Shown: positions 16,455 through 25,978 of the stretch, one piece after another
Layout of the letters: every line of letters begins with the position of its first letter
Position numbering within the stretch: the stretch's first letter is position 1
Origin: CAVQNQ01 sp963714205
GTDB lineage: Bacteria; Acidobacteriota; Terriglobia; Bryobacterales; Bryobacteraceae
Direction: 5' to 3'
Assembly (NCBI GenBank): GCA_963714205.1
Contig: CAVQNQ010000002.1
Location: 1,364,001 to 1,428,000 of the forward strand
DNA length: 64,000 bases
Program-made: the position numbers and the translations under genes
Notes under the pieces: model-generated
What the model was told of the DNA's origin: nothing
Seen by the model: the letters and a program-made list of their open reading frames with translations, nothing else
Database searches by the model: none

Positions 16455-17522
16455 ATGAGCGGCTTTTCGCGACGTAACTTTCTGCGCGTGGCTGGGGCAG
16501 GCGCCTTGGCCGCCACTACTGGAAGAGGGCTTTTCGGCCAGCAGCAGTACCCGCCGGCGGTCCCGGCCCCTCCCATCTACCCCTACGCCACGCGCGCGAC
16601 GGTATCCCTGGTACAGGGAGAGCAGCGCCGCAAGAACGTATACGAGGCGCTCCTGGCCATCGACGATCAGATCAAGCCGCTGCTCCAGACGAAGAAGAGC
16701 GTGGTGATCAAGCCGAACATCGTCAATACCAAGATTCCCCTGGCGGCGACCCACGCCGACGCCCTGCTGGGCATCATGGACTATCTGGCACCGCGCTTTA
16801 AGGGTCCGGTTACCATCGCCGAAGCATCCGCGGCGGACACCCTGGAGGGTTTCGAAAACCACCATTACAAGCTTGTCCCGCAAGAGTTCAAGCAGGTCCA
16901 ACTGGTGGATCTGAACCGCGAGGGCAAGTTCTCGGTCTTCGCCATCGTGGATGAGAACGTCCGGCCTATCCCGGTGCGGCTGGCCGCCCGGCTGGTGGAC
17001 CCCGACGCCTTCATTATCTCTTCGGCCATGCTGAAGACGCACAATGCCGTGGTGGCGACGATGACGGTGAAGAACATGGTGATCGGCACGCCGCTGCACA
17101 GCGCGCCCGGCGTGTCCCCGGCCTGGCACGATAAACGGAAATATCACGCGGGGCCGCACCAGATGAACTACAACATGGCCATCAGCATAGCCCGCGAGAG
17201 GCCGCAGTGGTGCCTGGCGGTAATCGATGGGTTTGAAGGCATGGAAGGCGATGGGCCCTCGGACGGCACGCCGGTGCCCTCGCGCATCGCCCTGGCTTCC
17301 ACCGACTTCCTGGCGGCGGATCGCGTGGGCCTGGAAACCATGGGGATTCCTGCCTACGCCGTGGGCTACCTGCAATACGCCTCGCAGCTCGGGATGGGCC
17401 AGTACGACCTCGAGAAGATCGACGTGCGCGGACCCAAGCCGGAAACCGTGAAGCGCGTCTACCGTTTGCACCCGCAGGTCCAGGAACAGTTGAAGTGGCT
17501 GGGCAGCCTGCCTAAGGCGTAG
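16455..17522 (+). CDS. Tat-exported DUF362-domain protein
   Basis: 355 residues. The N-terminus is a twin-arginine signal (SRRNFLRVAGAGALAATTG). The body matches DUF362: SVVIKPNIVNTKIPLAATHADAL, DAFIISSAMLKTHNAVVATM, TVKNMVIG, VIDGFEGMEGDGP. DUF362 proteins often accompany iron-sulfur proteins, but no Cys cluster motif is present here. Likely a periplasmic protein folded before export; its reaction is unknown. Upstream DNA has a ribosome site (GAGAGG) and a TAAAAT box. Confidence 0.8.
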   Translation: MSGFSRRNFLRVAGAGALAATTGRGLFGQQQYPPAVPAPPIYPYATRATVSLVQGEQRRKNVYEALLAIDDQIKPLLQTKKSVVIKPNIVNTKIPLAATHADALLGIMDYLAPRFKGPVTIAEASAADTLEGFENHHYKLVPQEFKQVQLVDLNREGKFSVFAIVDENVRPIPVRLAARLVDPDAFIISSAMLKTHNAVVATMTVKNMVIGTPLHSAPGVSPAWHDKRKYHAGPHQMNYNMAISIARERPQWCLAVIDGFEGMEGDGPSDGTPVPSRIALASTDFLAADRVGLETMGIPAYAVGYLQYASQLGMGQYDLEKIDVRGPKPETVKRVYRLHPQVQEQLKWLGSLPKA

Positions 17523-17571
17523 CGGCGCGGACCCGCGTCACCTACGCCTCGAAACTGCATCTTTACAGGTG

Positions 17572-17973
17572 ATGGAAGTTACCGTAAAGCACCTGGGAGA
17601 TGTGAAGTTCGAGGCCGCCGCGCGAGGCCATCGCGTGATTTGCGACCAGCCGCCCACGAACGGCGGCGCCGATAGCGGCATGACGCCCCCCGAATTCCTG
17701 TTGGTGTCCCTGGGGACCTGCGCCGGGTTCTACGCCGCGCAGTATCTGAAAACACGCGGGCTTCCGGCCACGGGGCTGGAAATCAAGGTCTCGGCCGAGA
17801 AGGCCATGCACCCGGCCCGGCTGGGGCCGTTTCGCATCGAGGTGATCGTTCCCGGCCTCGACCCGAACCATGAAGCCGGCGTACAGCGATCGGTGAAAGC
17901 CTGCCTGGTTCACAACACGCTGCTCAGCGCCCCGGCCATCGAGACCGTGGTGCGCAGCGCGGTTTCAGTCTGA
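17572..17973 (+). CDS. OsmC-family protein
   Basis: 133 residues from the ATG at 17572. OsmC/Ohr-fold proteins reduce organic hydroperoxides through two cysteines; both are seen here, in LLVSLGTCAGFYAAQYL (about residue 49) and SVKACLVHNTL (about residue 112). The N-terminal strand and the GMTPPEFLLVSL helix are standard. It is probably a general OsmC rather than Ohr. It stands alone between the DUF362 and sigma factor genes. Confidence 0.85.
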   Translation: MEVTVKHLGDVKFEAAARGHRVICDQPPTNGGADSGMTPPEFLLVSLGTCAGFYAAQYLKTRGLPATGLEIKVSAEKAMHPARLGPFRIEVIVPGLDPNHEAGVQRSVKACLVHNTLLSAPAIETVVRSAVSV

Positions 17974-17988
17974 TCCGCCGCGCCACGC

Positions 17989-17994
17989 TACAAT
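17989..17994 (+). promoter_or_regulatory. -10 box (TACAAT) for sigma factor gene, leaderless
   Basis: TACAAT ends 6 nt before GTG 18001, so the transcript should begin at the start codon. Confidence 0.55.
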
Positions 17995-18000
17995 CGAGGC

Positions 18001-18672
18001 GTGGATCTACAGGCCGAAACCGAGCTGGCACGCGAGGTGGCCGCCGGCCGGCCGGAAGCCTTCGAGCGGTTTGTCGGGCATTTCCGTTCGAAGATCTTCC
18101 GCTACAGCTGGCTGATGTGTGGCCAGCCGCAGGATGCCGAAGAGGTGGCCCAGGAGACTCTCCTCAAGGCCTTCGAAAGCTTCGCGCAGCTTCGCGAGCC
18201 GGAGCGCGTGCGCTCCTGGGTTTTCCGCATCGCCCGCAACGCCTGCCTGATGCAGCGCCGCAAGAGCGTCTTCGCTCCCGCCCACGAGCTTTCGCTCGAT
18301 GAGCTGCCCCCCGGCGTCGAAATGCCCTCCGAAGAGCCGCCGCCGGATCGCGAGATGCTCGGCTCCGAATTGCGCGCCGTGATGGATCGCGCCATTCTCG
18401 AGCTGCCGCTACTTTATAGGGCTGTGGTAGTGCTGCGCGATCTCGAAGAGCTTTCCACCGAAGAGACTGCCCAGATTCTGGACCTGAGCACCGACGTGGT
18501 CAAGACGCGTCTCCGGCGCGGCCGCGTGGCGCTGCGGCGGACGCTGGACTGCTACGTTCATAACCACTGCCTGGAAGACCAGCCCAGTCCCGATCCCTCT
18601 CCGCTGACCGCTGCCGAGCGCGAGGAGCTGCACTCCTCCTGGCGCCGCGCGGTCCCCGCCGCGGCCTCGTAG
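18001..18672 (+). CDS. ECF-type RNA polymerase sigma factor
   Basis: 223 residues. Region 2 is at about residues 20-90 (FRYSWLMCGQPQDAEEVAQE, then TLLKAFESF and RVRSWVFRIARNAC). Region 4 is at about 125-180 (LPLLYRAVVVLRDLEELSTE, then LDLSTDVVKTRLRRGRVALR). The linker is Glu/Pro-rich. The start is GTG, fixed by a -10 box 6 nt upstream. No anti-sigma gene follows; the neighbour is a convergent transglutaminase gene 5 nt away. The C-terminal tail (HNHCLE) resembles a metal- or redox-sensing extension, but this is tentative. Confidence 0.9.
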   Translation: MDLQAETELAREVAAGRPEAFERFVGHFRSKIFRYSWLMCGQPQDAEEVAQETLLKAFESFAQLREPERVRSWVFRIARNACLMQRRKSVFAPAHELSLDELPPGVEMPSEEPPPDREMLGSELRAVMDRAILELPLLYRAVVVLRDLEELSTEETAQILDLSTDVVKTRLRRGRVALRRTLDCYVHNHCLEDQPSPDPSPLTAAEREELHSSWRRAVPAAAS

Positions 18673-18677
18673 GCACT

Positions 18678-19523
18678 CTACTCCTCGACGGTCATCCGGA
18701 TGGAGGTCTCCATTTCCGAGCGGACCGCGCCGGAATAGGCGCCTGCGACCGGCGCGGCCATCTCCGGATCGAGCGCCGCCGCTACCGGCACGTGCGAGGT
18801 AGCCACCGCCATGCCGCGCGAGGGATCGAAGCCGCGCCAGCCGCCCCCCGGTAGATAGACTTCCGCCCACGCGTGCATGTAGGCCGGCTCGGCGCAGGCG
18901 GCTTCGCGTTCGTAACCGCTGACGAAGCGCGCGGCCAGCCCCATGGCGCGGCATGCCTCGGCGAATAACACGGCGAAATCGCGGCAGGAGCCGGCCCGTG
19001 CGCGGAGCGTCTCGGCGGCGGGCAGCGGCTGTCCCTGGGGCCGCAGCACCGCCTGGAAGGAGCCATAGATTTCCACGGTCAGCTCGGTCAGGAACGCCAC
19101 CGTATTCCAGCCGGCCCGCCCGGCCACCGCGCGCGCGAACTCGGCCACGGTTTCCGATGCGTTCCCGCGCGCCGTGTAGGGTCCCAGCACGCAACCCAAC
19201 CGCTCGCCATAACGCAACGGCACGCGCAGCAGGGCTCCATCCGCGAGCAAGAAATCGAAGGGGTTCGCGCGCAGGGTCTCGACCGTGAAGCGGCTGCGCA
19301 CTTCGAGCGCGGCAGCAGGCGCCTCGAACCAGGCGCGCGCGGTGTGGTTGCCGTCCTGGTCCAAACACGCGGCCAGCATGACGGGCGGCGGATCGATGCG
19401 CAGCTCGTAATCGAGCAAGCGCTGCCCGCCATCGTCGCGCGGGCGCAGCCGGATGTCGTGCGGCCCCAAAATGGCGGGCCGGTCGTAGCGGTAAACGGTG
19501 GAGTGCTCGACCGCGATCTTCAT
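18678..19523 (-). CDS. Transglutaminase-like protease of the Anbu operon
   Basis: 281 residues. The N-terminal domain (HSTVYRYDRPAILGPHDIRLRPR) and the transglutaminase core are typical. The catalytic Cys is in RARAGSCRDFAVLFAEACRA, His in YMHAWAEVYLPGGGW, and Asp in GFDPSRGM. It is the last gene of a four-gene set and its start overlaps the Anbu stop (ATGA at 19520-19523). In related operons this enzyme accompanies the Anbu peptidase, probably in a peptide-tagging or hydrolysing pathway. Confidence 0.88.
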   Translation of the reverse strand: MKIAVEHSTVYRYDRPAILGPHDIRLRPRDDGGQRLLDYELRIDPPPVMLAACLDQDGNHTARAWFEAPAAALEVRSRFTVETLRANPFDFLLADGALLRVPLRYGERLGCVLGPYTARGNASETVAEFARAVAGRAGWNTVAFLTELTVEIYGSFQAVLRPQGQPLPAAETLRARAGSCRDFAVLFAEACRAMGLAARFVSGYEREAACAEPAYMHAWAEVYLPGGGWRGFDPSRGMAVATSHVPVAAALDPEMAAPVAGAYSGAVRSEMETSIRMTVEE

Positions 19524-20278
19524 GCGGGCTGGTCGAGGCTCGGCGCATCATCGGGCACGAGCTCCGAAAAGGCCCGCTCGATCCACTCCGAGGGCAGCTC
19601 GTTGACGCTGCGGCGCATGCGTTCCTGCCACCAGGCGGAGATCTCGTGCAGGTCGCGCTCCTGGAAGCGGTGCTCGATCAGCTCAAAGCTGTTCTTCTTG
19701 TACAGCACCACGTCGATCGGGAAATCCACGTCCGCCGCGCACAGGCGCGTGGCATCGAAGGCCAGGAACCCCACCTTGAAGGCGAACAGCATGGAATCGC
19801 TGAACTGCACGCTGCGCTCCAGGATTGGCTTGCCATAGCCCGATGCGCCGATGATCTGGTAGGGCGTGTCGGGCCCCACGTCCACCCAATTGCCCTCCGG
19901 GTACACCATGTACAGCCGGTGCGTGCTATCCCCGGACATCTGGCCGCCGATGAGCGTGTGGATGTTGAACTTCAAGTCCGATTGCACCAGCGCATCGCGG
20001 TCTTCCTCGGCCGCGCGGCGCACCTGGGCGGAGTAGAGCTTGACGGTCTTGAAGAGACGCTCGCGCACGCTGGCTTCCCGCGCGAAGCTCTCGTCGAAGT
20101 TGAGCAGCACCTTGTCGCGCAGCGAGCGCAGCCCGGAGGTCATGATGAAGAAGGAGAAGCGCGGCCCGGAGTAGCAGGCCACCTTGCGGGCCACCAGGCA
20201 TTCGTAGCCGGACAGCAGGCGCGTGTCGGCGATGGCGACGAGGCCGTCGTTAGTGGTGATTCCCAGGCAGAATGTCAT
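19520..20278 (-). CDS. Anbu-type bacterial proteasome-like peptidase
   Basis: 252 residues of the proteasome beta-like Ntn-hydrolase family. The start at 20278 gives MTFCLGITTNDGLVAIADTR. Removal of Met exposes Thr as the N-terminal nucleophile, whereas the longer in-frame start at 20314 would bury it, so 20278 is the functional start. LIGGQMSG and IIGASGYGKPILER are recognisable strands. Anbu forms open-ring or helical assemblies in the cytoplasm. It sits 4 nt after the alpha-E gene and overlaps the transglutaminase gene, the standard Anbu operon. Confidence 0.88.
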   Translation of the reverse strand: MTFCLGITTNDGLVAIADTRLLSGYECLVARKVACYSGPRFSFFIMTSGLRSLRDKVLLNFDESFAREASVRERLFKTVKLYSAQVRRAAEEDRDALVQSDLKFNIHTLIGGQMSGDSTHRLYMVYPEGNWVDVGPDTPYQIIGASGYGKPILERSVQFSDSMLFAFKVGFLAFDATRLCAADVDFPIDVVLYKKNSFELIEHRFQERDLHEISAWWQERMRRSVNELPSEWIERAFSELVPDDAPSLDQPA

Positions 20279-20282
20279 TCGA

Positions 20283-21271
20283 TCAGCGACCCGCCGACCC
20301 GGCCACCGCCGCATCCGGGCGGGCCTCGAAGAAATCTTCGAGAATCGCAGTATCTATTGTATTCATTTTGCTCTGCAGGCCGTCGAGAAATTCGTGCAGG
20401 CCGGAGGTCAGGATGCTCTCCACGCTCGTAAAATCGAGCTCCGAGCGCAGCATGCCGAGCTGCTGCTCGGAGGCGCACAGAAAGCTGCCCTGGGGGTTGC
20501 CGGTGATGGCGTGCACGCACTCGTCGGCGCAGTGGATGCAGTAATGCACGGCCCGCGGGAAGTCGCGGTCCATCAGCAGGAACTCGACGATCCGGTTGGG
20601 TCCCATGCGCCCGAAACGCTTGCGATACATCTCGAAGCCGCTTACCGATTTCAGCACCGCCGCCCACTGGATATCGTCCAGGGGCGTGCCGACTTCGTTA
20701 ATCGAGGGAAGCAGCAGGAAGTACTTGACGTCCAGGATGCGGGTGGTCTTATCGGCGCGCTCGAGCTTCCGCCCCAGCCGCAGGAAGTTCCAGGCTTCGT
20801 TGTGGCTCATGGTCACATCCGCCACCCCCTGGAAAAGATGGCAGGCCATGCGCACGCGGTGAAAGAACTCGAAGAGCGGCTCGCCGCCCAGCGAGTTCCG
20901 GCTCGAATCGATGAACCAGTACATGGTGTTGACCTGCTCCCACATCTCCGAGGAGATGGTGTCGCGGACCGAGCGGGCGTTCTCGCGGGCCGCCTGCACG
21001 CAGCGGGCGATGGAATTGGGGTTATCGAGATCGAAGGTGAGGAAGCGGACCACGTTGCTCTGGGTGGCCTCGCCATAGCGCTCGCGGAACGCCACCCGGT
21101 CGCCGCTGGCGTGCACCAGGGCGGCCCATTGTTCGGCGTTCTCGCCCGGCAGGTCGAGCATGAGGTGCAGGTTCACCCCGATGAAGCGGGCCACGTTCTC
21201 GGCCCGTTCGATGTAGCGGCCGATCCAGTAAAGCGAATCGGCCACGCGGCTCAACAGGGCGTTCGACCCGT

Positions 21272-21275
<4 letters not shown>
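20283..21275 (-). CDS. Alpha-E domain (DUF403) protein
   Basis: 330-residue all-helical protein. It begins with the family hallmark LLSRVADSLYWIGRYIERAENVARFI and continues with AARENARSVRDTISSEMWEQ and ERADKTTRILDVKYFLLL. It is the usual partner of the circularly permuted ATP-grasp protein, here upstream with an ATGA overlap. The family is thought to assist a peptide ligase reaction; no enzymatic activity is established. Confidence 0.88.
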
Positions 21276-22747
<1,472 letters not shown>

Positions 22748-22932
22748 ATTCCTCTCCGTGACAGTTGGCGCTTCTGATCTTATGCTCCCGTAACTCCCCG
22801 GCACGGGCAACTCAAACATTTTATGGAGCAAATTGACTTTCTCGATTGGAGGAGCAGATTACGCGATGGCTCTTATCACGCCGCCATCGGCGCGCACCCG
22901 GTATTATTCTGCATCACGGATTTTCGCATCGC

Positions 22933-23526
22933 TCATCGCGCCACGTGAAGCTCCGCTTCTCGAAACGCCACCAGCCGGATCTGGTCGCGCAGCGTGTTGA
23001 AGCGCACCGCTCCGGCGGCCGCGCGCAGCCTCGCGATCTCGGCGTCATCGAAGGCGCGCACATACCGATCGGCGCGGTCGCGGTACGAGTACCCGCCATA
23101 GGCCGGCGCGCGCGCGCGCACCAGCTCCATCAACAGGTCCCAGTAGCTCGTCCGGCGCCAGAGCGGCTTGCGCGCGAGCGCTTCGCGCGGCAGCTCGAGC
23201 CTCTGGCGCCCCCCGCACAGCACCGCGCGCAGGCAGTTCCCGGCGGCGAAGGCACGCGCGGGGTCGGCATCCGGAAACGTGGCCAGCAGCTCGCGGAGGC
23301 TCTCGGGATCGGCCTCCCAGCCCTCCCAGCGGAAACGCGAGGCGCCCACCAGGAGCGTGCCGCGGCGCAGCATCTCGGCGATCCGCGCCTGGTCCTTCCC
23401 GGCCGCCCCGAGCATGTGCTCCACCAGCTCGCATAAGGGGAGTTCCTGCACCACCACCGGAGTGATGGAGATGGCCCCGGCGGCCTCCGAGCTGAGTTTC
23501 ACCCGCACTCGCTGTGGCAGCGCCAT
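22933..23526 (-). CDS. Conserved hypothetical protein
   Basis: 197 residues, soluble, not recognised. It opens with a beta-rich stretch (VRVKLSSEAAGAISITPVVV) and continues as an Arg/Ala/Leu-rich helical protein with aromatic clusters (LWRRTSYWDLLMEL; YGGYSYRDRADRYVRAF). No signal or membrane segment. It diverges from the methyltransferase gene at 23546 with 19 nt between starts, and lies 185 nt upstream of the Anbu operon on the same strand. Codon pattern matches the neighbours, which supports a real gene. Confidence 0.6.
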   Translation of the reverse strand: MALPQRVRVKLSSEAAGAISITPVVVQELPLCELVEHMLGAAGKDQARIAEMLRRGTLLVGASRFRWEGWEADPESLRELLATFPDADPARAFAAGNCLRAVLCGGRQRLELPREALARKPLWRRTSYWDLLMELVRARAPAYGGYSYRDRADRYVRAFDDAEIARLRAAAGAVRFNTLRDQIRLVAFREAELHVAR

Positions 23527-23545
23527 GTTTTGATTTCACGCTAGC

Positions 23546-24538
23546 ATGAAACCGATGACGCCCATCGGCGAGCTGCTTCGCGAAGAGATCCGCCGCGCCG
23601 GCCCCATCGGGTTCCGACGCTTCATGGACGTGGCGCTCTATCACCCGGAGCACGGCTACTACCGCCGCCCGCGCGATCCTTTCGGCGCGCAAGGCGATTT
23701 CTTCACCGCCGAGCAGATCCAGCCGGTCTTCGGAATCCTGATGGCCGCGCGCATCCGCCAGCTCTATGAAGCCATGGGAAGGCCCGCCGATTTCACGGTG
23801 GTCCAGCTGGGCGCCGGCCGCGCGGAGATGGCCGAGGCGTTCTCCGAGTGGCGCTACGTGCCCGTGGAGATCGCTTCCGGCGGCCTGCCAGAGCGTTTCC
23901 GCGGGGTGGTCTTCGCCAACGAGTTCTTCGATGCGCTGCCGGTGGAGGCGGTCGTCTTCCGCGGCGGCGCGTTCCGCGAGCGGCGCGTGGCTTTGGAAAA
24001 CGGCCGCTTCGCCTGGAGGGAAGGCGGCGCGGCCTCGCCCGAACTCGAGAGCTATCTGCGCAGCTATTTCCCCGCGCCCGAGGAAGGCCGCTGGTACGAA
24101 GCCAACCTCGCGGCGCTCGAGTGGGTGGAGCGCATCGGCCGCGCGCTCGAAGCCGGCTACGTGGTGACCATCGATTACGGCTACACGCGCGCCGAAGCCA
24201 TCCGCTTCCCCGAAGGAACTCTCATGGGATACCGCCGCCACACCGCGCGCGAAGACGTGCTGGAAGATCCGGGCGCGCGCGACATCACCGCGCACGTCAA
24301 CTTCACGGCGCTCGAGGAGCACGGCGCCGCGTGCGGCCTGGGCGTCGAGCGTTTCGAGACGCTCGCGCAATTGCTGCTGGCCGCCGGCGAGGAAGACCAG
24401 TTCGCCGCGGCGCTCGCGACGGGCGCCGGCCCGCGCGAGGAACTGCGCCGCCGCATGCAGCTCAAGACCCTGTTATTCGGCATGGGAGAGACCTTCCGCG
24501 TGCTGATCCAGCGCATTCCAAAAGCTCGCATAAAATGA
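23546..24538 (+). CDS. SAM-dependent methyltransferase of the MidA/NDUFAF7 (DUF185) family
   Basis: 330 residues. Features are GPIGFRRFMDVALYHPEHGYY near the N-terminus, the SAM-binding strand FTVVQLGAGRAEMAEAF (normally ELGPG, here QLGAG, slightly divergent), VVFANEFFDALPVEAV, VTIDYGYTRAEA and ARDITAHVNFTALEEH. The mitochondrial relative methylates an arginine in complex I subunit NDUFS2; the bacterial substrate is not settled. A strong hairpin follows directly after the stop, but its T-run lies on the opposite strand. Confidence 0.87.
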   Translation: MKPMTPIGELLREEIRRAGPIGFRRFMDVALYHPEHGYYRRPRDPFGAQGDFFTAEQIQPVFGILMAARIRQLYEAMGRPADFTVVQLGAGRAEMAEAFSEWRYVPVEIASGGLPERFRGVVFANEFFDALPVEAVVFRGGAFRERRVALENGRFAWREGGAASPELESYLRSYFPAPEEGRWYEANLAALEWVERIGRALEAGYVVTIDYGYTRAEAIRFPEGTLMGYRRHTAREDVLEDPGARDITAHVNFTALEEHGAACGLGVERFETLAQLLLAAGEEDQFAAALATGAGPREELRRRMQLKTLLFGMGETFRVLIQRIPKARIK

Positions 24539-24561
24539 AAAAGGCCCCGGAAACCGGGGCC
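24538..24561 (-). terminator. Rho-independent terminator of the 20-codon gene
   Basis: On the minus strand an 8-bp GC-rich perfect stem (24554-24561 with 24543-24550, loop of 3) is followed by TTTTT (24542-24538). It stands after the small Lys-rich gene and could not serve the plus-strand methyltransferase gene, which lacks a T-run on that side. A second stem (GCCCT...AGGGC, about 24585-24599) lies between stop and terminator. Confidence 0.75.
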
Positions 24562-24608
24562 TCGGAGTGGAACCTTTTGCTTCAGCCCTTTCTCAGGGCG
24601 CGCCCAAG

Positions 24609-24671
24609 CTACTTCTTCTTTTTCGGAGCAGCCTTTTTCTTCGGGGCGGCTTTCTTCGTTGCGCTCTTCAT
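24609..24671 (-). CDS. Tiny Lys/Ala/Pro-rich basic peptide (20 residues)
   Basis: The product is MKSATKKAAPKKKAAPKKKK, with two tandem AAPKKK units and ten lysines in 20 residues. It resembles the C-terminal tail of histone H1 or bacterial histone-like proteins, so nucleic-acid binding is likely. Everything needed for expression is visible on the minus strand: TTGACT/TATATA promoter with 17-bp spacing (24756-24728), a perfect 8-bp hairpin in the 5' leader (24698-24718), a GGGAG ribosome site 9 nt before the ATG, and a strong terminator. Such an ORF is below usual gene-calling limits. It could also be a small RNA whose peptide is secondary. Confidence 0.68.
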   Translation of the reverse strand: MKSATKKAAPKKKAAPKKKK

Positions 24672-24697
24672 CGATTGTTTCTCCCAAACATCAAATT

Positions 24698-24718
24698 TTG
24701 CGATTGGAAAAATCGCAA
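24698..24718 (-). promoter_or_regulatory. 5' leader hairpin upstream of the 20-codon gene
   Basis: Perfect inverted repeat TTGCGATT / AATCGCAA with a 5-nt loop, between the predicted transcription start (about 24721) and the ribosome site. At the very 5' end of the transcript it may protect the mRNA or bind a regulator. Confidence 0.55.
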
Positions 24719-24727
24719 TGTGATTCA

Positions 24728-24756
24728 TATATAAGGTTGTTCACGAGGAAAGTCAA
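24728..24756 (-). promoter_or_regulatory. Strong sigma-70-type promoter
   Basis: Minus-strand -35 TTGACT (24756-24751), 17-nt spacer, -10 TATATA (24733-24728). This is the best two-box promoter I saw in the window; most others have only a -10. It drives the 20-codon gene. Confidence 0.72.
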
Positions 24757-24829
24757 GAAAAAAATGCGCGCGCCTCCACGTTTTGCGCTTCCGTCGCCGC
24801 GATCGTGGCGCCGGCCCTCGCCGCGATAC

Positions 24830-24835
24830 TACAAT
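24830..24835 (+). promoter_or_regulatory. -10 box (TACAAT) for FAH-family gene
   Basis: TACAAT ends 9 nt before GTG 24845, predicting a leaderless or near-leaderless transcript and fixing this start over longer in-frame options. Confidence 0.5.
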
Positions 24836-24844
24836 GGGCGCATC

Positions 24845-25615
24845 GTGACACGCTACATTCGCTTTCAATCGGCTTCCGGCGCGGCATACGGCATCGTGGA
24901 TGGCGACACCGTTCGCGAACTGTGCGGCGATCTCTTCGGCGCGCATCATGAGACCCGCACGCGTCATCGCCTCGCCGATGTGACGCTCCTCCCGCCCTGT
25001 CAGCCGGGCAAGATCCTCGCGGTGGGGCTGAACTACGGCAGCCATCTCGCAGGCCGCCCGCGGCCCGCGCAGCCGGGGATCTTCTACAAGCCGGTCACGG
25101 CGCTGCAAAGTCCCGGCGGCCCTATCGTCATTCCGCGCGATGCCATCGACGTGCACTACGAGGGCGAGCTGGTGGCCGTGATCGGCAAACCGGTTCGCAA
25201 TGTCACGCCGGCCCAGGCCCGCGAAGCCATCTTCGGCGTGACCTGCGGCAACGACGTGAGCGTACGCACCTGGCAGCACGGCGAGAATAAGGATTTGCAG
25301 TGGTGGCGCGCCAAGGGCTGCGACACCTTCGCGCCGCTCGGCCCGGCCATCGCGACGGACCTCGATTACGGCAACCTGCTGCTTGAGACGCGCCTCAACG
25401 GCGAGACGGTGCAGCGGCAGAGGACCTCGGACCTGATCTTCGATTGCCCTTCGATCGTGAGCTTTATCAGCGGCTATGTGACGCTGCTTCCCGGAGACGC
25501 GATCTACACGGGCACGCCCGGCAGCACGCGGGCGATGCAACCGGGCGACGTGGTGGAAGTGGAGATCGAAGGCATCGGCGTGTTGCGGAATCCCGTGGTG
25601 GCGGCGGACGCGTAA
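24845..25615 (+). CDS. Fumarylacetoacetate hydrolase (FAH) family protein
   Basis: 256 residues from GTG 24845; the frame is open further upstream, but that part overlaps the small basic gene's promoter and has no homology features. FAH core motifs are GKILAVGLNYGSH, IDVHYEGELVAVIGKPVRNV (metal-binding Glu), FGVTCGNDVSVRTWQ, KGCDTFAPLGPAIAT and GDAIYTGTPGSTRAMQPGD. Family members are Mg-dependent hydrolases, decarboxylases or isomerases of 2-oxo acids in aromatic or amino acid breakdown; the exact substrate cannot be read from sequence. Confidence 0.88.
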   Translation: MTRYIRFQSASGAAYGIVDGDTVRELCGDLFGAHHETRTRHRLADVTLLPPCQPGKILAVGLNYGSHLAGRPRPAQPGIFYKPVTALQSPGGPIVIPRDAIDVHYEGELVAVIGKPVRNVTPAQAREAIFGVTCGNDVSVRTWQHGENKDLQWWRAKGCDTFAPLGPAIATDLDYGNLLLETRLNGETVQRQRTSDLIFDCPSIVSFISGYVTLLPGDAIYTGTPGSTRAMQPGDVVEVEIEGIGVLRNPVVAADA

Positions 25616-25627
25616 GCTGCCGCTCGC

Positions 25628-25978
25628 TTACAGCCAGCTCGTGCCGATGCTGAAAAGCAGCACCACCAGCACCGTCAGGGTAAAGAACACATACAGGCGA
25701 TCGCGTTCCAGGGCGAAGGCCACCAGGGCGAAAGCCACGCGCGCGATGGGCGTCGCGATCAAGAGCAGCAGGCCGATCTGTATCGTCACTTCGGAGGGCG
25801 GAAGTGTCCCCAGCGACAGCAACCGGTGCGTCCGCGGAGAAAAATGCCGGTAGTCCACGCGTGTCGCGCCGCTCACCGCCAGGTACCAGATTCCGCCCGT
25901 GAGCACTACCGCGGCGGCCAGCGACACTCCCGCGCGCAGGAGCTTGCCGACAATCTCCTCGAGCTTCTGATCGTTCAC
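25628..25978 (-). CDS. DUF1634 membrane protein
   Basis: 116 residues with three hydrophobic segments (about 18-36, 63-85, 92-114), matching DUF1634, which regularly accompanies TauE/SafE exporters. It starts at an ATGA overlap with the exporter's stop, so the two are coupled and probably form one transport complex. Last gene of the cytochrome operon. Confidence 0.78.
   Translation of the reverse strand: MNDQKLEEIVGKLLRAGVSLAAAVVLTGGIWYLAVSGATRVDYRHFSPRTHRLLSLGTLPPSEVTIQIGLLLLIATPIARVAFALVAFALERDRLYVFFTLTVLVVLLFSIGTSWL

Noticed and set aside
24659..24844. N-terminal extension of the FAH gene
   Set aside because: It covers the small basic gene's promoter on the other strand, encodes unrelated basic sequence, and a -10 box fixes the start at 24845.
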